A DNA stretch of 64,000 nucleotides from Trichoplax sp. H2 (Eukaryota; Placozoa; Uniplacotomia; Trichoplacea). Below the pieces are notes generated by a model. That model made no database searches, was not told the DNA's origin, and saw nothing but the letters and a program-made list of their open reading frames with translations. The stretch's first letter is position 1. Each line of letters starts with the position of its first letter. Shown in pieces: positions 47,701 through 58,528 of this stretch. The DNA lies in the NCBI GenBank assembly GCA_003344405.1, contig NOWV01000276.1, forward strand, positions 1 to 64,000. Reading direction: 5' to 3'. Position numbers and translations under genes: made by a program.

Positions 47701-50700
47701 ACGATACTTTTAGAAGTTAACTAGTGCAAACTCCCGTCGCTTTACTGACGGTTTATGATGATGTGCTCATTTAACATAAACAACAGTTATTTTACGATAT
47801 AATCAAATCTCCTATCAATTTTGATCTAATTATTCCGAACCTGTTTCAATAGATATAATAGGCTTGGATTCCCACAATAGATTTTACACTAAGAATTTCA
47901 TTGCTAGCCAGCAAATTGTAATGCTTTGTAGAAATTTGTTATAATATGTATTGAAATAAACGGCTTTTTCTCTATGATGTTAAAAATCTCATATATTTAT
48001 TCGTTATATTGCTGTTTTAGAATATTTTCACAGACTGTATTAGAATGTCTAAAATTTTATTTTAATAGAAAAATTGAACTTTCAATTGATATCTCCGAAA
48101 GTATTCTTAGCTATTATAGGAAAGTTACTCAGTTTCCTTATAAATTAATCAAATTTATTTCAGTTTGGCCAAGACAGATTACTCTTTTATCATTCGTTCG
48201 TTAACTAGAATATGCGCGAATTATTTAATTTTATCATTACTTTACGAGTAAGTTTAATGACATAGGTTACATTATGGGTGATATCTTTTGCATCTATGAA
48301 ACTATTTGAACTTTTTTAGCATATATAATGCAAGAAAGCTGCTCTATAAATACTAAATTTAATTTCAAATTTCATTTTTGGGATTTGTTTATTGTATAAT
48401 TTATTGTACCAGCTACAAATCCTCTTCAAAAATAACGTTTTCAGTATAACAGCAGTTAAAAAATTATGGATTAATATTTATCGATTGGAAAGAAAGATTG
48501 ATGTAGGTGTAAAATACAGTAGCAGTCTATGTAAAGTTATACATTTTCTAAATTTACTTCCATTTACTGTACGTAAGTTGGAATAATAATTTACATATAA
48601 AAAAATAATGTAAGTCATACTATACCATTAAAATTAAATTACCACATGTAAATTTTACGTCTTACTGTAAATAAGGGCTATAATAACTCAGTTATTACCT
48701 TTATCTGAATTACAATTTTTTAGGATATACTCGTAGTTCTTGCGTTGATCGATCTTGCTAATTTTGTCTAATAACAATTTCGTTACATTACTTACTTGGC
48801 TTCGTTAAGAATTCATCAAGGTCAATTTCTAAGAATACAATGACTTTCGCTATTCCCCTTCAGCTGTTAAGATATTGATATAATAAGTTGACGCATTTGG
48901 ATAGAATTAAAAAACTAAATGCATTTACTTAAACTGAAAAGAAGGTCAGTTATTGTTGAATAAAATATAAAATTGTCTACATAATAAAATATTTAGAAAG
49001 ACGGTTTAGCTTTAGTGTTTTGGCATTAGAATTATAAACGAGCAGAGTTATCTTGTAGTAAGAGTTGTGTCGTATGCAAATAACTTAAAAGATTTTTAGG
49101 GAATGCTCAAGAGGATCTAAATTAACTTTTACATTTTTCAGTGGCCATATTTGTCAGGAATTGTAGTTAGTAATGTATACGTACCATACATGATTATGTA
49201 TTACTTGATTATAGTTGTGGTGTATTTACCAAATTGAAAGGATTTACATTCTCTCATCTAAGGCCAATCAAGCCAAAAATATTTCAATTGCTATTTATTG
49301 TTGGATGTATTACTAATTTCGTTTCAATCATTTTTAGTAAGCAATGCAACATATTTAGTATGTGATGATGTTAGTGTATTGGAATGTAAATTATACAACC
49401 GATTCTACTGTATGTCGCTAGCTATTGGTTATGGGATAAAAGTCCCTTATCGAAAAAGTTAAGGTATTACTTGGCTAATGATAGTATGTAAATCTCAATT
49501 GTCTTACAGATATTTCTTACTGGCAATAGTACTGTTTCATAATTGCTTAACTGCAATTGTACTGGAATTTAATATACAAATCTTAATCTTGCTTAGACTA
49601 GTAAAATTTATGGCTAGTCCAATATCTCCATTTTTGGAATAAAAGATTACAGAAAAAATGAAATATATAAATTAAACGTTTAAAAAGAACAAATATTTTC
49701 ACATTTGACTTCCCTAATTTAATGTACATAAACGGTAGATAAATTGAATATCTAATTTGTAATTATAAATTGATGATCCAATGCTAAGCAATTATCTTAC
49801 TAATGTTATTTCAAATCAGGATTATTAATAATTTTATACCAGAATAATGTATTAAATAATATATCATTAATTAAAACTCGATGTTTACTATAGTTTTCAT
49901 TCAGCTAGCAAAAATCTTTTTTAGGCAAATGAATTAAATAATTTTAAGATCCTGTGCTGTTAAATATTTATTTTTTTCCTAAATTATAAATAGTAAAGGC
50001 ATAAATAGAGATCATTACTGCAAGATTTAATTATGAAACATTCGAAAGTGCTAAATCATGCTTATATTAGGCTGCTATGCTAATTTATGCTAGTTGCCCA
50101 ATCTCTTAAAGGTATACTACGAGAATATGTAGTCAGGATTGGTGTTTGATAAATAAGTATTATCACCAATTCCTGTTGTCCGCTCTTACCAATAATTACA
50201 TTGAAATGATATCATTCAGTCATTAATCAGCCAATTAAAAGAATGAAGCCGAAAATTCAGAAATACCTTTGATATTAAGATATAACTAATAACGATATTT
50301 TAATCTGACACTTCTACTATATTTTAGATGTGTGCTAAAGCAGCACCCATATTGCTTCTTACTAGCTTAAACAAGCAGGATTTCCATGATTATTTCAGAA
50401 GTTAACGAAAGTAATATGATTTTCAGGTATACCGGAAGCGAATATACATATTTCATGTCAATTTAAATTCTATACAGGACATAAGGAATTGGGCTATGTT
50501 GATTCTCATAAAAAGCATCACTATTAACGGGTTATTAGCACAATAACGAGTATATAATAAGTTCTCTTTGTCAATAATATTCATTAGGAAGACGTTTAAT
50601 TTTTTAACTTGTTTTTCATAAACAAAATACAATTTTCTCTCTATGTAATCCCAGTTATTAGCAACGATATGACCACTATTTTAACTTTGATAATATCACA

Positions 50701-51503
50701 TAGCACTTTTTGAATAAAAATTTAAATTTGTAACTTTGCCTTGATATGCAGCTATTCGTGTCAAAAGATTTTGTATTCATGTCAGCAAATTATAATGCAT
50801 GCGATATACATTGATTATGTACTGTACTAGATATTACATAAAGATTTGTCTTAATGACTGTTTTCTAAAATCAATCAAGAAAATGTGCAAGTATTATAGC
50901 ACACTAAGTGCTCTATGAATTCTCGGAAACGTACTACGGAAAACAATAGCAATGATATTTTCCACGTATTGAAGAGTTAGTCGATAATAGATCTCTATTA
51001 TTTTATAGTATTGCGAAATGTTTATCACAAATCACGAATTAGCACTGTATTTCATAATTTAAATAATTCTAATCCGTGCATTAAATAGAACTACGGAATA
51101 AAAGATGAGAATGAAGAGCACAAGAATGGCGATTGATATATTTTATTCATAATTAATTATTTATTGCCAATTTGTTAGCAAGTGCAAAAATCAAATTTTT
51201 AACAAAGGTGTAAAATTCAATTTCATTTTAATCATTTTATAAACAGATTTACAAAACAGCTGACTATCTGTACGATTACGGTCGCGTATTTCCGTTAGCT
51301 TTTGTTACGGCAAATTGGATAAACTAATCGTATTAAAATAGGCAATATATTTTAAGTAGGTAATATCATTCATGACCATATTCCAATGTAGAGTAGTGAT
51401 ACTATAATGTAAGAGTTAAAACTATTATGTTACTTTTTACAAAGTTAGCTATGATACCAATATGATATAGTTAAAAATTATAACTCAACCGAATGAGTTT
51501 TTA
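44729..51503. other. Gene-poor DNA with one clear diverged tandem duplication
   Basis: No gene recognised. Short frames at 47,974-48,204 and 48,392-48,586 (+) lack known domains. The clearest structure is the duplicated segment at 46,351-46,575 (listed separately). Confidence 0.4.
46351..46575. repeat. Diverged two-copy tandem repeat, about 146-bp period
   Basis: Copy 1 (about 46,340-46,440) and copy 2 (about 46,485-46,575) share TATTGGCRTTGTTT, a CTCTAAAT/CCCTAAAT block, TTAAGAATTCAA, TTGAGCTTG and AAARCGAAA. Both have a locally G+C-rich GGCC or GGGCCC head in otherwise A+T-rich DNA. The age is moderate (roughly one difference in six bases by eye). Function unknown. Confidence 0.7.
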
Positions 51504-51508
51504 TTAAT

Positions 51509-51950
51509 TGTCACAAACCAGCTTCGTGACAAGGATAACGTAAAACAAATCTCTAGATTACTATAGTCTCCGGGATTAAGTATCCCTTTACTACCTCACA
51601 AGAATTTAGACGCCTTTGCTTCTACGTTAAACTCAACTAGACAATTGAGAACTACTTTATTCAACTATCTGACGGGCTTATATACCCTTCTACAGCAGCT
51701 AACATTCACGAGTTATCTTTAAAAATACTTAGGTGAGAACATCTATCTAACTAATTTTTCACAGTTAGACTACAATATGTCCGTTCATAGAATCATTTCA
51801 GTGCACATTACAGCACAGCATTAAATTTACTGAAACATATTTATAATTAGAGTAATTCCTATTGTATGTAACTAGTTGTAATATAATTTCACTATATTAT
51901 ATTAACCAAATTTAGATATCTATTTCTTCACGGTATTTCGTACCGTGACA
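51509..51950 (+). mobile_element. Solo LTR, family 2 (442 bp)
   Basis: Starts TGTCACAAACCAGC and ends TACCGTGACA, so TGTCAC and GTGACA are perfect terminal inverted hexamers. It is flanked by a perfect 5-bp target duplication TTAAT (51,504-51,508 and 51,951-51,955). The first ~100 bp resemble family 1 (TGTCACAAA, a CAAGATAACG/CAAGGATAACG block, a CGTTAAAC block and a TATATAC box), showing a common ancestor. The 3' part is different and matches 29,435-29,548. It lies about 220 bp beyond the stop codon of GPCR 2. Confidence 0.87.
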
Positions 51951-52173
51951 TTAATGTACTGCCTTCTATAATCCATAAAACAGGCGAAGAAATTAAGAAA
52001 TAGCGCGTAATATTATCGTTATATTCGGAGTAATATCTATGTATAACTAGGAAATATTATGACCAGGCATATCGACGAATATTATAAGCGAATTTACCCT
52101 TTAATATTCTTTTATTACGTACCGTTTGCCTCCTACGGATAGATACTAAATGTATTTGATTCCATTTAGGCAG

Positions 52174-53142
52174 TTACCTAGGCTTTACGATAAATAAAGC
52201 CGTTCTTTTTAATAATAATCGATGAATTTCACCGCGATAATGCGCCGTTAAACAAGCATAAAGTATTGGATTCACTGCTGGATAAGAAAATGCAAAGTAT
52301 TGGCTTAAAATAGCTGCTACTGTCATAGAAAATGAAGATCCTGAGGTATTCATTAGTGATAAAATAATATATGGCAACCAGAAGATAATAAATAAGCCAA
52401 CCATGATGGCCATATGTTTAACAACCTTAGTATTGATTCTTCTCATAAAAATGGCAGTCTGTGCATCACCCGATGGAATCATTTGTTGTCTTAGGTTGCG
52501 GTGATTTATTTTACATAAGATATAAGAAAAAAGGAGCAGTACAATGATTAGGGGAATCAAAAAGAATAAACCAAATACAATAAGAATATACACAAAATGG
52601 GATAAAAAGCGAGAAGGATATAGGTTGATGCATTCTTCATTTAATGGATACATAAAAGTGTAAAGTGGGATAACGACGCAAAGTAAACTAATTAGCCAAA
52701 TAGCAGCAACGGATAAAACTACTATAATATTAGCACGATATCCATTATAATATTGCGGATAGAAATAATAAAAGTAACGATCAACGTTAATGATAGTCCA
52801 ATGAAAATTAAATGAGATAATTAAGGCAGGACCAGCTAGTCTCAGGATTGTGCAGATAAAAGCATTGTTAACCCAATAAGTTCCAAGGACTCTGTAAGGC
52901 AGCAAGTACAGCAGAGCAAACAAAATACCAGTAAAGAACATGCTAGCCTTCATCCAACCGGATTTACAATGAAATTTTTTTTTAAAGATAATTAGCGACA
53001 ACATACATAAGTTCGTTGCTATCGTAAGGCAAAAAATGAATACATAAATAACTACATTCAATTTTAAATAAATGTTGATGAGATTGGATAAATAGTCCGC
53101 GGTTAAACTTTCTGTTTGTTGGGTGGTTACTGATTTATCCAT
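52174..53142 (-). CDS. Class-A (rhodopsin-type) GPCR, intronless, orphan
   Basis: 322-aa seven-helix receptor on the minus strand. Marks: Asn44 in TM1 (ATNLCM), TM2 with FALLYLLPY (75-83), Cys97 and Cys171 as the likely extracellular disulfide, DRY at 121-123, Trp149 in TM4, Pro187 in TM5, FWLP at 254-257 in TM6 and NPILY at 291-295 in TM7. The C-terminal tail is very short (about 20 residues, basic) with no obvious Ser/Thr cluster. As in the receptor at 39.4 kb, TM2 lacks the usual Asp 2.50. Shared blocks (KHMAIM, FWLPY, AFSYPA) place all three local receptors in one family, and FALLYLLPY is shared with the pseudogene. No ligand can be named. The first ATG gives a sensible 20-25 residue N-terminus without a signal peptide, which is usual for this class. 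A solo LTR sits just downstream. Confidence 0.93.
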   Translation of the reverse strand: MDKSVTTQQTESLTADYLSNLINIYLKLNVVIYVFIFCLTIATNLCMLSLIIFKKKFHCKSGWMKASMFFTGILFALLYLLPYRVLGTYWVNNAFICTILRLAGPALIISFNFHWTIINVDRYFYYFYPQYYNGYRANIIVVLSVAAIWLISLLCVVIPLYTFMYPLNEECINLYPSRFLSHFVYILIVFGLFFLIPLIIVLLLFSYILCKINHRNLRQQMIPSGDAQTAIFMRRINTKVVKHMAIMVGLFIIFWLPYIILSLMNTSGSSFSMTVAAILSQYFAFSYPAVNPILYACLTAHYRGEIHRLLLKRTALFIVKPR

Positions 53143-55630
53143 GGCGGTAATTTATAGTCGATACGCTATCTGATTTTGACAGCTTTCTTCAGCTTTCCTA
53201 TATATGTATATCATAAATAAAATGCAGAAATCGTTTATTATTAATGTAATAATATCTAGAGGTTGCTTAGTAAAGACTGAACAGCGATATTTGCAACTGA
53301 AAAATCTGTGCTACTGTAGAAAAAATTTGAAACTTTTATGCGCAATCACTTGAAGCTCCAACATTAACTCAAATTCGAAATATTCTGCAACTACGACCAA
53401 TGCAGTACCCGTAGCACTCTTTCTTAAAAATAATGCAAGCTTAGCAAAATCTAAAGTAATCATAACCATTACAGGTATATTGAATCTTAGGAAACAATGC
53501 AAAGACTGTCAGGACTAGAAACACCTTATTTACTACATTAATACTTCGTATAAATATTAAGTTTGATCTACTATTTGATTCAATAATTTTCTCAAATAAA
53601 CTGCAGACAGTTTATTTATTAATTGATACTGTGGCAATTCCTAAAGATAGAGTAAAAATGTTAAATTTCCTGCACTAGAAACTAATACTCCTCTTCGATA
53701 ATATCTAATATATACAGTAAAACAAACTTTAATGCTTACGTAAGCATAAATATAACGTAGAAATCAAATATTTTATGAGCTACATTAAAATGATAGTGAA
53801 AATCTACTGCTATAACAAAATATCCGTAAAAATTAATTCATGCATCAAAAATTGCTGGCCGATTTTCTGATATTATTAGGTTTACAAAAAGTCGTCTGGG
53901 TTGACAGAGTAGAATTAAATAATTGTATTACCTAAGGCAGTCCCATCGAATTGGTAACGTTTTCTTATTATAATATACCGTAGACATTAAAGAAATATTT
54001 AAAGTTGATTTAACTCAGAAATATACCTTAATTTTTTGTACGATGATAACAATATAACTTAGCCCCTTCTACTAAATTGGTGAGAGATCTGGCGAAAAGG
54101 TTTTCTCTGATCTAATTTTGTACTAGGCCTAACTAAGTCATATAATAAAATTCCACGAAATAAAATATAGTAATAAAGCAGAATTAATGAGATTAAGCTT
54201 CATAAGTATGTACAATGTTAGTATGTGATCGAAAATTATCTTTCACGATAAATATAATCTAGCATAAGATTGAGATTAGAAAAGAAATATCATACAGCAT
54301 CATTATTAGATTGCAAAGGTTGTTAAAAGATAAGTCATAAAGCTGAAGATTGACTTTTAGAATTCTCTTTTTTTAAACTTTTTAATGATTTAATTACCTT
54401 TGATATCAACTGCTAAAAAGATATTGTTTTCTTACGGCTAGTAAAAGCCGTTCAGGTAGAGGGTGAGATAGACATATAATTATATATTGGCAAATCGTCA
54501 CTGTTTATAATCGAAAGGATCTGTAAAGTTTAACTATAACAGATAGCATAACTATGATGAATAAGGTCTGAAAGTAATAAGAATATATAATTCAATAATT
54601 TAATCTGCCACATTAAATGGTAATAATGGTAATGATGTACATGTTTGTAGAGTAGTATTATTTTCCAAGCTACTTAAAACAATGATAGGAGATATACTTT
54701 TTTCGATATTAAATTAACCTATAAGCTATCAATGTGTCATAGTCTAAAGAATTTCGGCCAATGTGAAAAAGTTCATATTATTTTCAATTTACGTATTGAT
54801 CATGTGATTTCAACATGATCTAAAAAGATCAGCAAGACCAGAGGACAATTAAATCTCCTTCAATGCTGTCCATAAATTTTCTTGACCTCTTTACAGCTTA
54901 TTGCCGGATTTTACGTACTAGTAATAGAAATAAACTAAGAATTATTTCTTAATATTTCATCAATCAAATCGCGGAAAGAATATGGCAAAATCAACGATCG
55001 TGTCCTTAAATTAGAAATGATTTGCACAATTATAAATCTTGGAATCCAGTATAATCTATCAATCTATTAAGATTTTAGAATTTGTACTTTACAGCTAACC
55101 CAGTCAGACTATTGAAATATCATGGTCTAAGTAATGATGTGAAAATATCGAGTCGAATCATTTTCTACTCATGATATAATTGCATGATTTACCATGATTA
55201 ACCCTTTGATAGTACCCACCCTATCTCTTTTAAAGCTTTTAGCAAGCTTTTGTGTACGAATCATAATTTTAAAAGCTAAAATCTCCTTATCGGATCCGTT
55301 AAGCGAGCATTAGAGATAGAATGAAATGCTTTCTATTTAACTTTCATTAACTGCCTATCGTAAATCTAACCTTGGAAGATTATAAACATTTAATAAAATA
55401 TTTGCTATACTATTCTTACTTTGATCTGCGCATAGAATACTTTCTAGAGGAAATTTGTAATTTTATTTAGATTATTAACAAATCTTGCTCGGCCACACAC
55501 CGTTTCATAAAACTTAGCAGCTAACTTTACTACTTTCTGAAGGCTGATCAAAATGCAAATGATTATATTGAATAACATAGCAGAAATTGCTACTTTACAT
55601 ATGGATTATTGATTAATCGCTATTTTCTCC
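53143..55630. other. Intergenic DNA upstream of GPCR 2
   Basis: No gene recognised. A 63-codon minus-strand frame at 53,311-53,502, about 170 bp before the receptor start, is slightly less A+T-rich than its surroundings but shows no known domain; it could be part of a leader or chance. Confidence 0.4.
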
Positions 55631-56284
55631 TAGTTTCACCACTCGATTTTAATACTTAATGCTTAAAGTTTGCAGTTACAAAAGCTGACATTTCTAAAAA
55701 TTTAATCACAATTGACATGCAATCATGCTGTCGTGTTGGGCTTCAAGCATTTACTACTGTTAATCCAAGATCTCGAAAGTCGGCGGTGTCAGCTTTAAGT
55801 CCTGGAAATACCACTACATTAAAACTAATGAATCCGTGCACAATGCTTTACTTACATTTTATAACCATTACTTTGTTACAGTCTTTGATGTTGTCACAAA
55901 ACAGCTTTGCAACAAGATAACGTAATCTACGATCAATAAGTCAATTCCTTGAACTACGTATCAAGGAATGATATCTGCACTATCACGAGCACTTTTGCTC
56001 TACNNNNNNNNNNNNNNNNNNNNTAGTTTCACCACTCGATTTTAATACTTAATGCTTAAAGTTTGCAGTTACAAAAGCTGACATTTCTAAAAATTTAATC
56101 ACAATTGACATGCAATCATGCTGTCGTGTTGGGCTTCAAGCATTTACTACTGTTAATCCAAGATCTCGAAAGTCGGCGGTGTCAGCTTTAAGTCCTGGAA
56201 ATACCACTATATTAAAACTAATGAATCCGTGCACAATGCTTTACTTACATTTTGTAACCATTACTTTGTTACAGTCTTTGATGT
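55631..56284. other. Two haplotypes of one locus, separated by a 20-N gap
   Basis: 55,631-55,891 and 56,024-56,284 are almost identical; the gap is 56,004-56,023. In the first copy GATGT is followed by an LTR start; in the second GATGT continues as TGATAGCAGATATT, the empty site. Again an unmerged heterozygous LTR insertion. Confidence 0.85.
55892..56003 (+). mobile_element. LTR family 1, copy 5, 5' 112 bp (cut by gap)
   Basis: Starts TGTCACAAAACAG after target site GATGT (55,887-55,891) and runs into the gap. It matches copies 2-4 with few differences. The 3' part is not in the window, so solo LTR versus full-length element is undecided. Confidence 0.85.
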
Positions 56285-56346
56285 TGATAGCAGATATTCT
56301 TAAATTAGAAACTAAATCCGCACATAGATGCTGCACCGTAAGTTAG
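56110..56346 (+). other. Small open frame of uncertain coding status (78 codons)
   Basis: An ATG-initiated frame that is present in both haplotype copies (the other starts at 55,717). In this copy it ends at TGCACC|GTAAGT, which looks like a splice donor. In the other haplotype the LTR insertion cuts it after 59 codons. No domain recognised; mildly less A+T-rich than its surroundings. It may be an exon, but nothing else supports it. Confidence 0.2.
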
Positions 56347-57440
56347 TAATCATAACTACGCGCATGTTGTTCTTCTAGTTGATATCGGGTATCTGTAATT
56401 CTGAGACCGTTATCCTTCGGATCAAGTAAAAATCCATAAATTTAAAGCTTTTTGCTAGCTTTTAATGATAATCGTAGATTATAGTACATAAGTCATAATA
56501 GTATGATTTATTCCTAAGAGCCAGAACATTTCCTGTGCTATATCGACTTATTTTATAACTCTTAAGATTTCATATTGGAACAGATTCCATCAAGGAATTC
56601 ATACAGTACTGTACCTTTAGTCCATCATCAGATTCCAAAAAGATGTACAATTCGCTGGCATTTTCATAGCTTGAGCTACATATTATACGCGATAGCGTTT
56701 CTCGCTCTTGTCATTTATGGCATAGATTTGCAAGAAACTCTGGTGGAAGTATAATAATTCGGTATACTAGTATTTTCAGTCGCTAATAAGTGAGCGATGC
56801 ATGAGAACTCAATTTCTCGGCTGTAATCCACAGATAATTTTTCTCGCACTACGATTCCTGTACACTTCTTAAATTAAGCAATTGCAACTTTTATTTTATA
56901 ATACACGTAATTAAATAGAATCCTGAAGTGAATTCCGACCATATGCAGTTCAATTAATTATAAGAGCTTAGCACACCTTTCAATTTACAGTAAATTAACC
57001 GGCGATAGTTTGCATTTTATATCACAAATCTACTAGCGTAGTATTAACTATAAGCCCTGCAAAACGATACATCAAACATAGTGTATAATCTTATCTGGAC
57101 CATTCAATAAGTATGCATCATTAACTAATCAGTAAATAGAATCAGTTGATTAGTAACATACTACCATGACAACATCATTGTTGAAAAAAGAATTTACGGT
57201 TTTTATAACCCTGATAGCCTTAATCAAAACTGGTTTGTAGTCTTTCTCTAAGTCATGCTTCACCCAATATCAGCAACAGTCTAAGACCACAGTCAGCTGT
57301 TAAAACTGTTGTTTCCAAAAACATGTCAAATAATTAATCTAAACTAATTTCAGCTGTAAAATTTCAACCAATACTTCTGTAATTAAAATATTTCGATATT
57401 TCAAATTGTAGTCTACCAATTGCAACCTTCAGTTATAAAT
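56347..57440. other. Intergenic DNA
   Basis: About 1.1 kb of A+T-rich sequence between the duplicated locus and the receptor pseudogene. No gene, RNA or repeat was recognised. Confidence 0.4.
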
Positions 57441-58528
57441 TTACTCTTGTGGTAGACTATTATGGGCATCACTCATTAAAAATCTATAAATCTCTTTGAA
57501 AACCCTTATATGACAAGCAGGATAAGTTATTGAATAAGCTATAGGATAAGAAAACGCCAAATATCTACAAAAACTTTTTATTGCCAACGTACGAGTATTT
57601 CTCGTAGGATAGCTGAATGTTACCAATATCATCATTATGTATGGTAACCAAAGCAAAATGTAATTGCTGATAGCCAAGCCAGGACGTCTGAAAAGAGCTC
57701 TTAAGGTAATCCTTAGTAATGTATTCCAAATACTATCTCTTCCATATAAGTTCACGCAACCAAGACCAGAATGACGAAGATATTCAGCAAGCCGATAAGA
57801 TACCAAAATTATCAGAGAGCAAATGAATGATACAATGATAGAAAGATCAGTCAAAATTGGGTGATTTAACTGAATGAAGAAGCACTGTTCTAGTACTGAA
57901 GTACTCATGTTCAATATTGGAAAGTATGTACTACAGCTAATTAACCAAATAGTAAATAAGGTAAAGGCTACCCGCTTTTTAGCAACAATATCTTGTCAGC
58001 CTATTGGATGATCTCGGTAAAAGTAAGTAATAATCCATTGTAAAAGTAGAGTAAGATGAATGGACATAATGAGACCATTACCAGTTAGATGAATAATCTT
58101 GCAAGTTGCAGCATCAAAACTTATCCAAGAAATACCAAAAAAAAATAAGGCAACAAATACAGGAGAGCGAACAATGTACCGGATATAAATATGCTCAGTG
58201 AACACGCAGTTATAGGATCTCTTGAAGCATGCCACCTTTCGTATGTGTATTGCATCAACACATTGGCATTGACTAATAGAATTATCATAGCTATGATAGC
58301 ATAAGCGATGCTATTTTGTACTATAAAGGGATCTACGCTAGCATTTAAGTATAATTGGTATGTGAAATCAGAAGTAAATTTAGAAGAAAGTGTCAGGCTG
58401 TCATTCTCGGTCTGTTTCAAGAAAGAAGCCACCATGATTATTTTCATTTTTCTTTGGAATAAGAGCATAATGTTAATTAAACTGTTTCCGAAAGTATATG
58501 ATAAAATAGGAGAATAGGCTATTGGCAA
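57441..58528 (-). pseudogene. Decayed class-A GPCR of the same family
   Basis: Minus-strand remnant in three consecutive pieces. Piece 1 (58,528 to about 58,140; a later ATG at 58,435 may be the true start) has an N-glycosylated N-terminus, TM1 and TM2 with SGTLFALLYLLPY. A one-base shift occurs at a run of nine T (about 58,137-58,145), after which the frame continues through TM3 until a TGA at 57,996-57,998. The same frame then resumes with TM4 (FTLFTIWLIS) and runs on to TM6 (ILLWLPYIMM) and TM7 (YLAFSYPIAYSITYPA). The DRY triplet has become WII-like sequence and NPxxY has become YSITY, so key switches are gone as well. The frameshift alone could be a sequencing error, but the stop and lost motifs make a pseudogene the best call. 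Confidence 0.85.
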
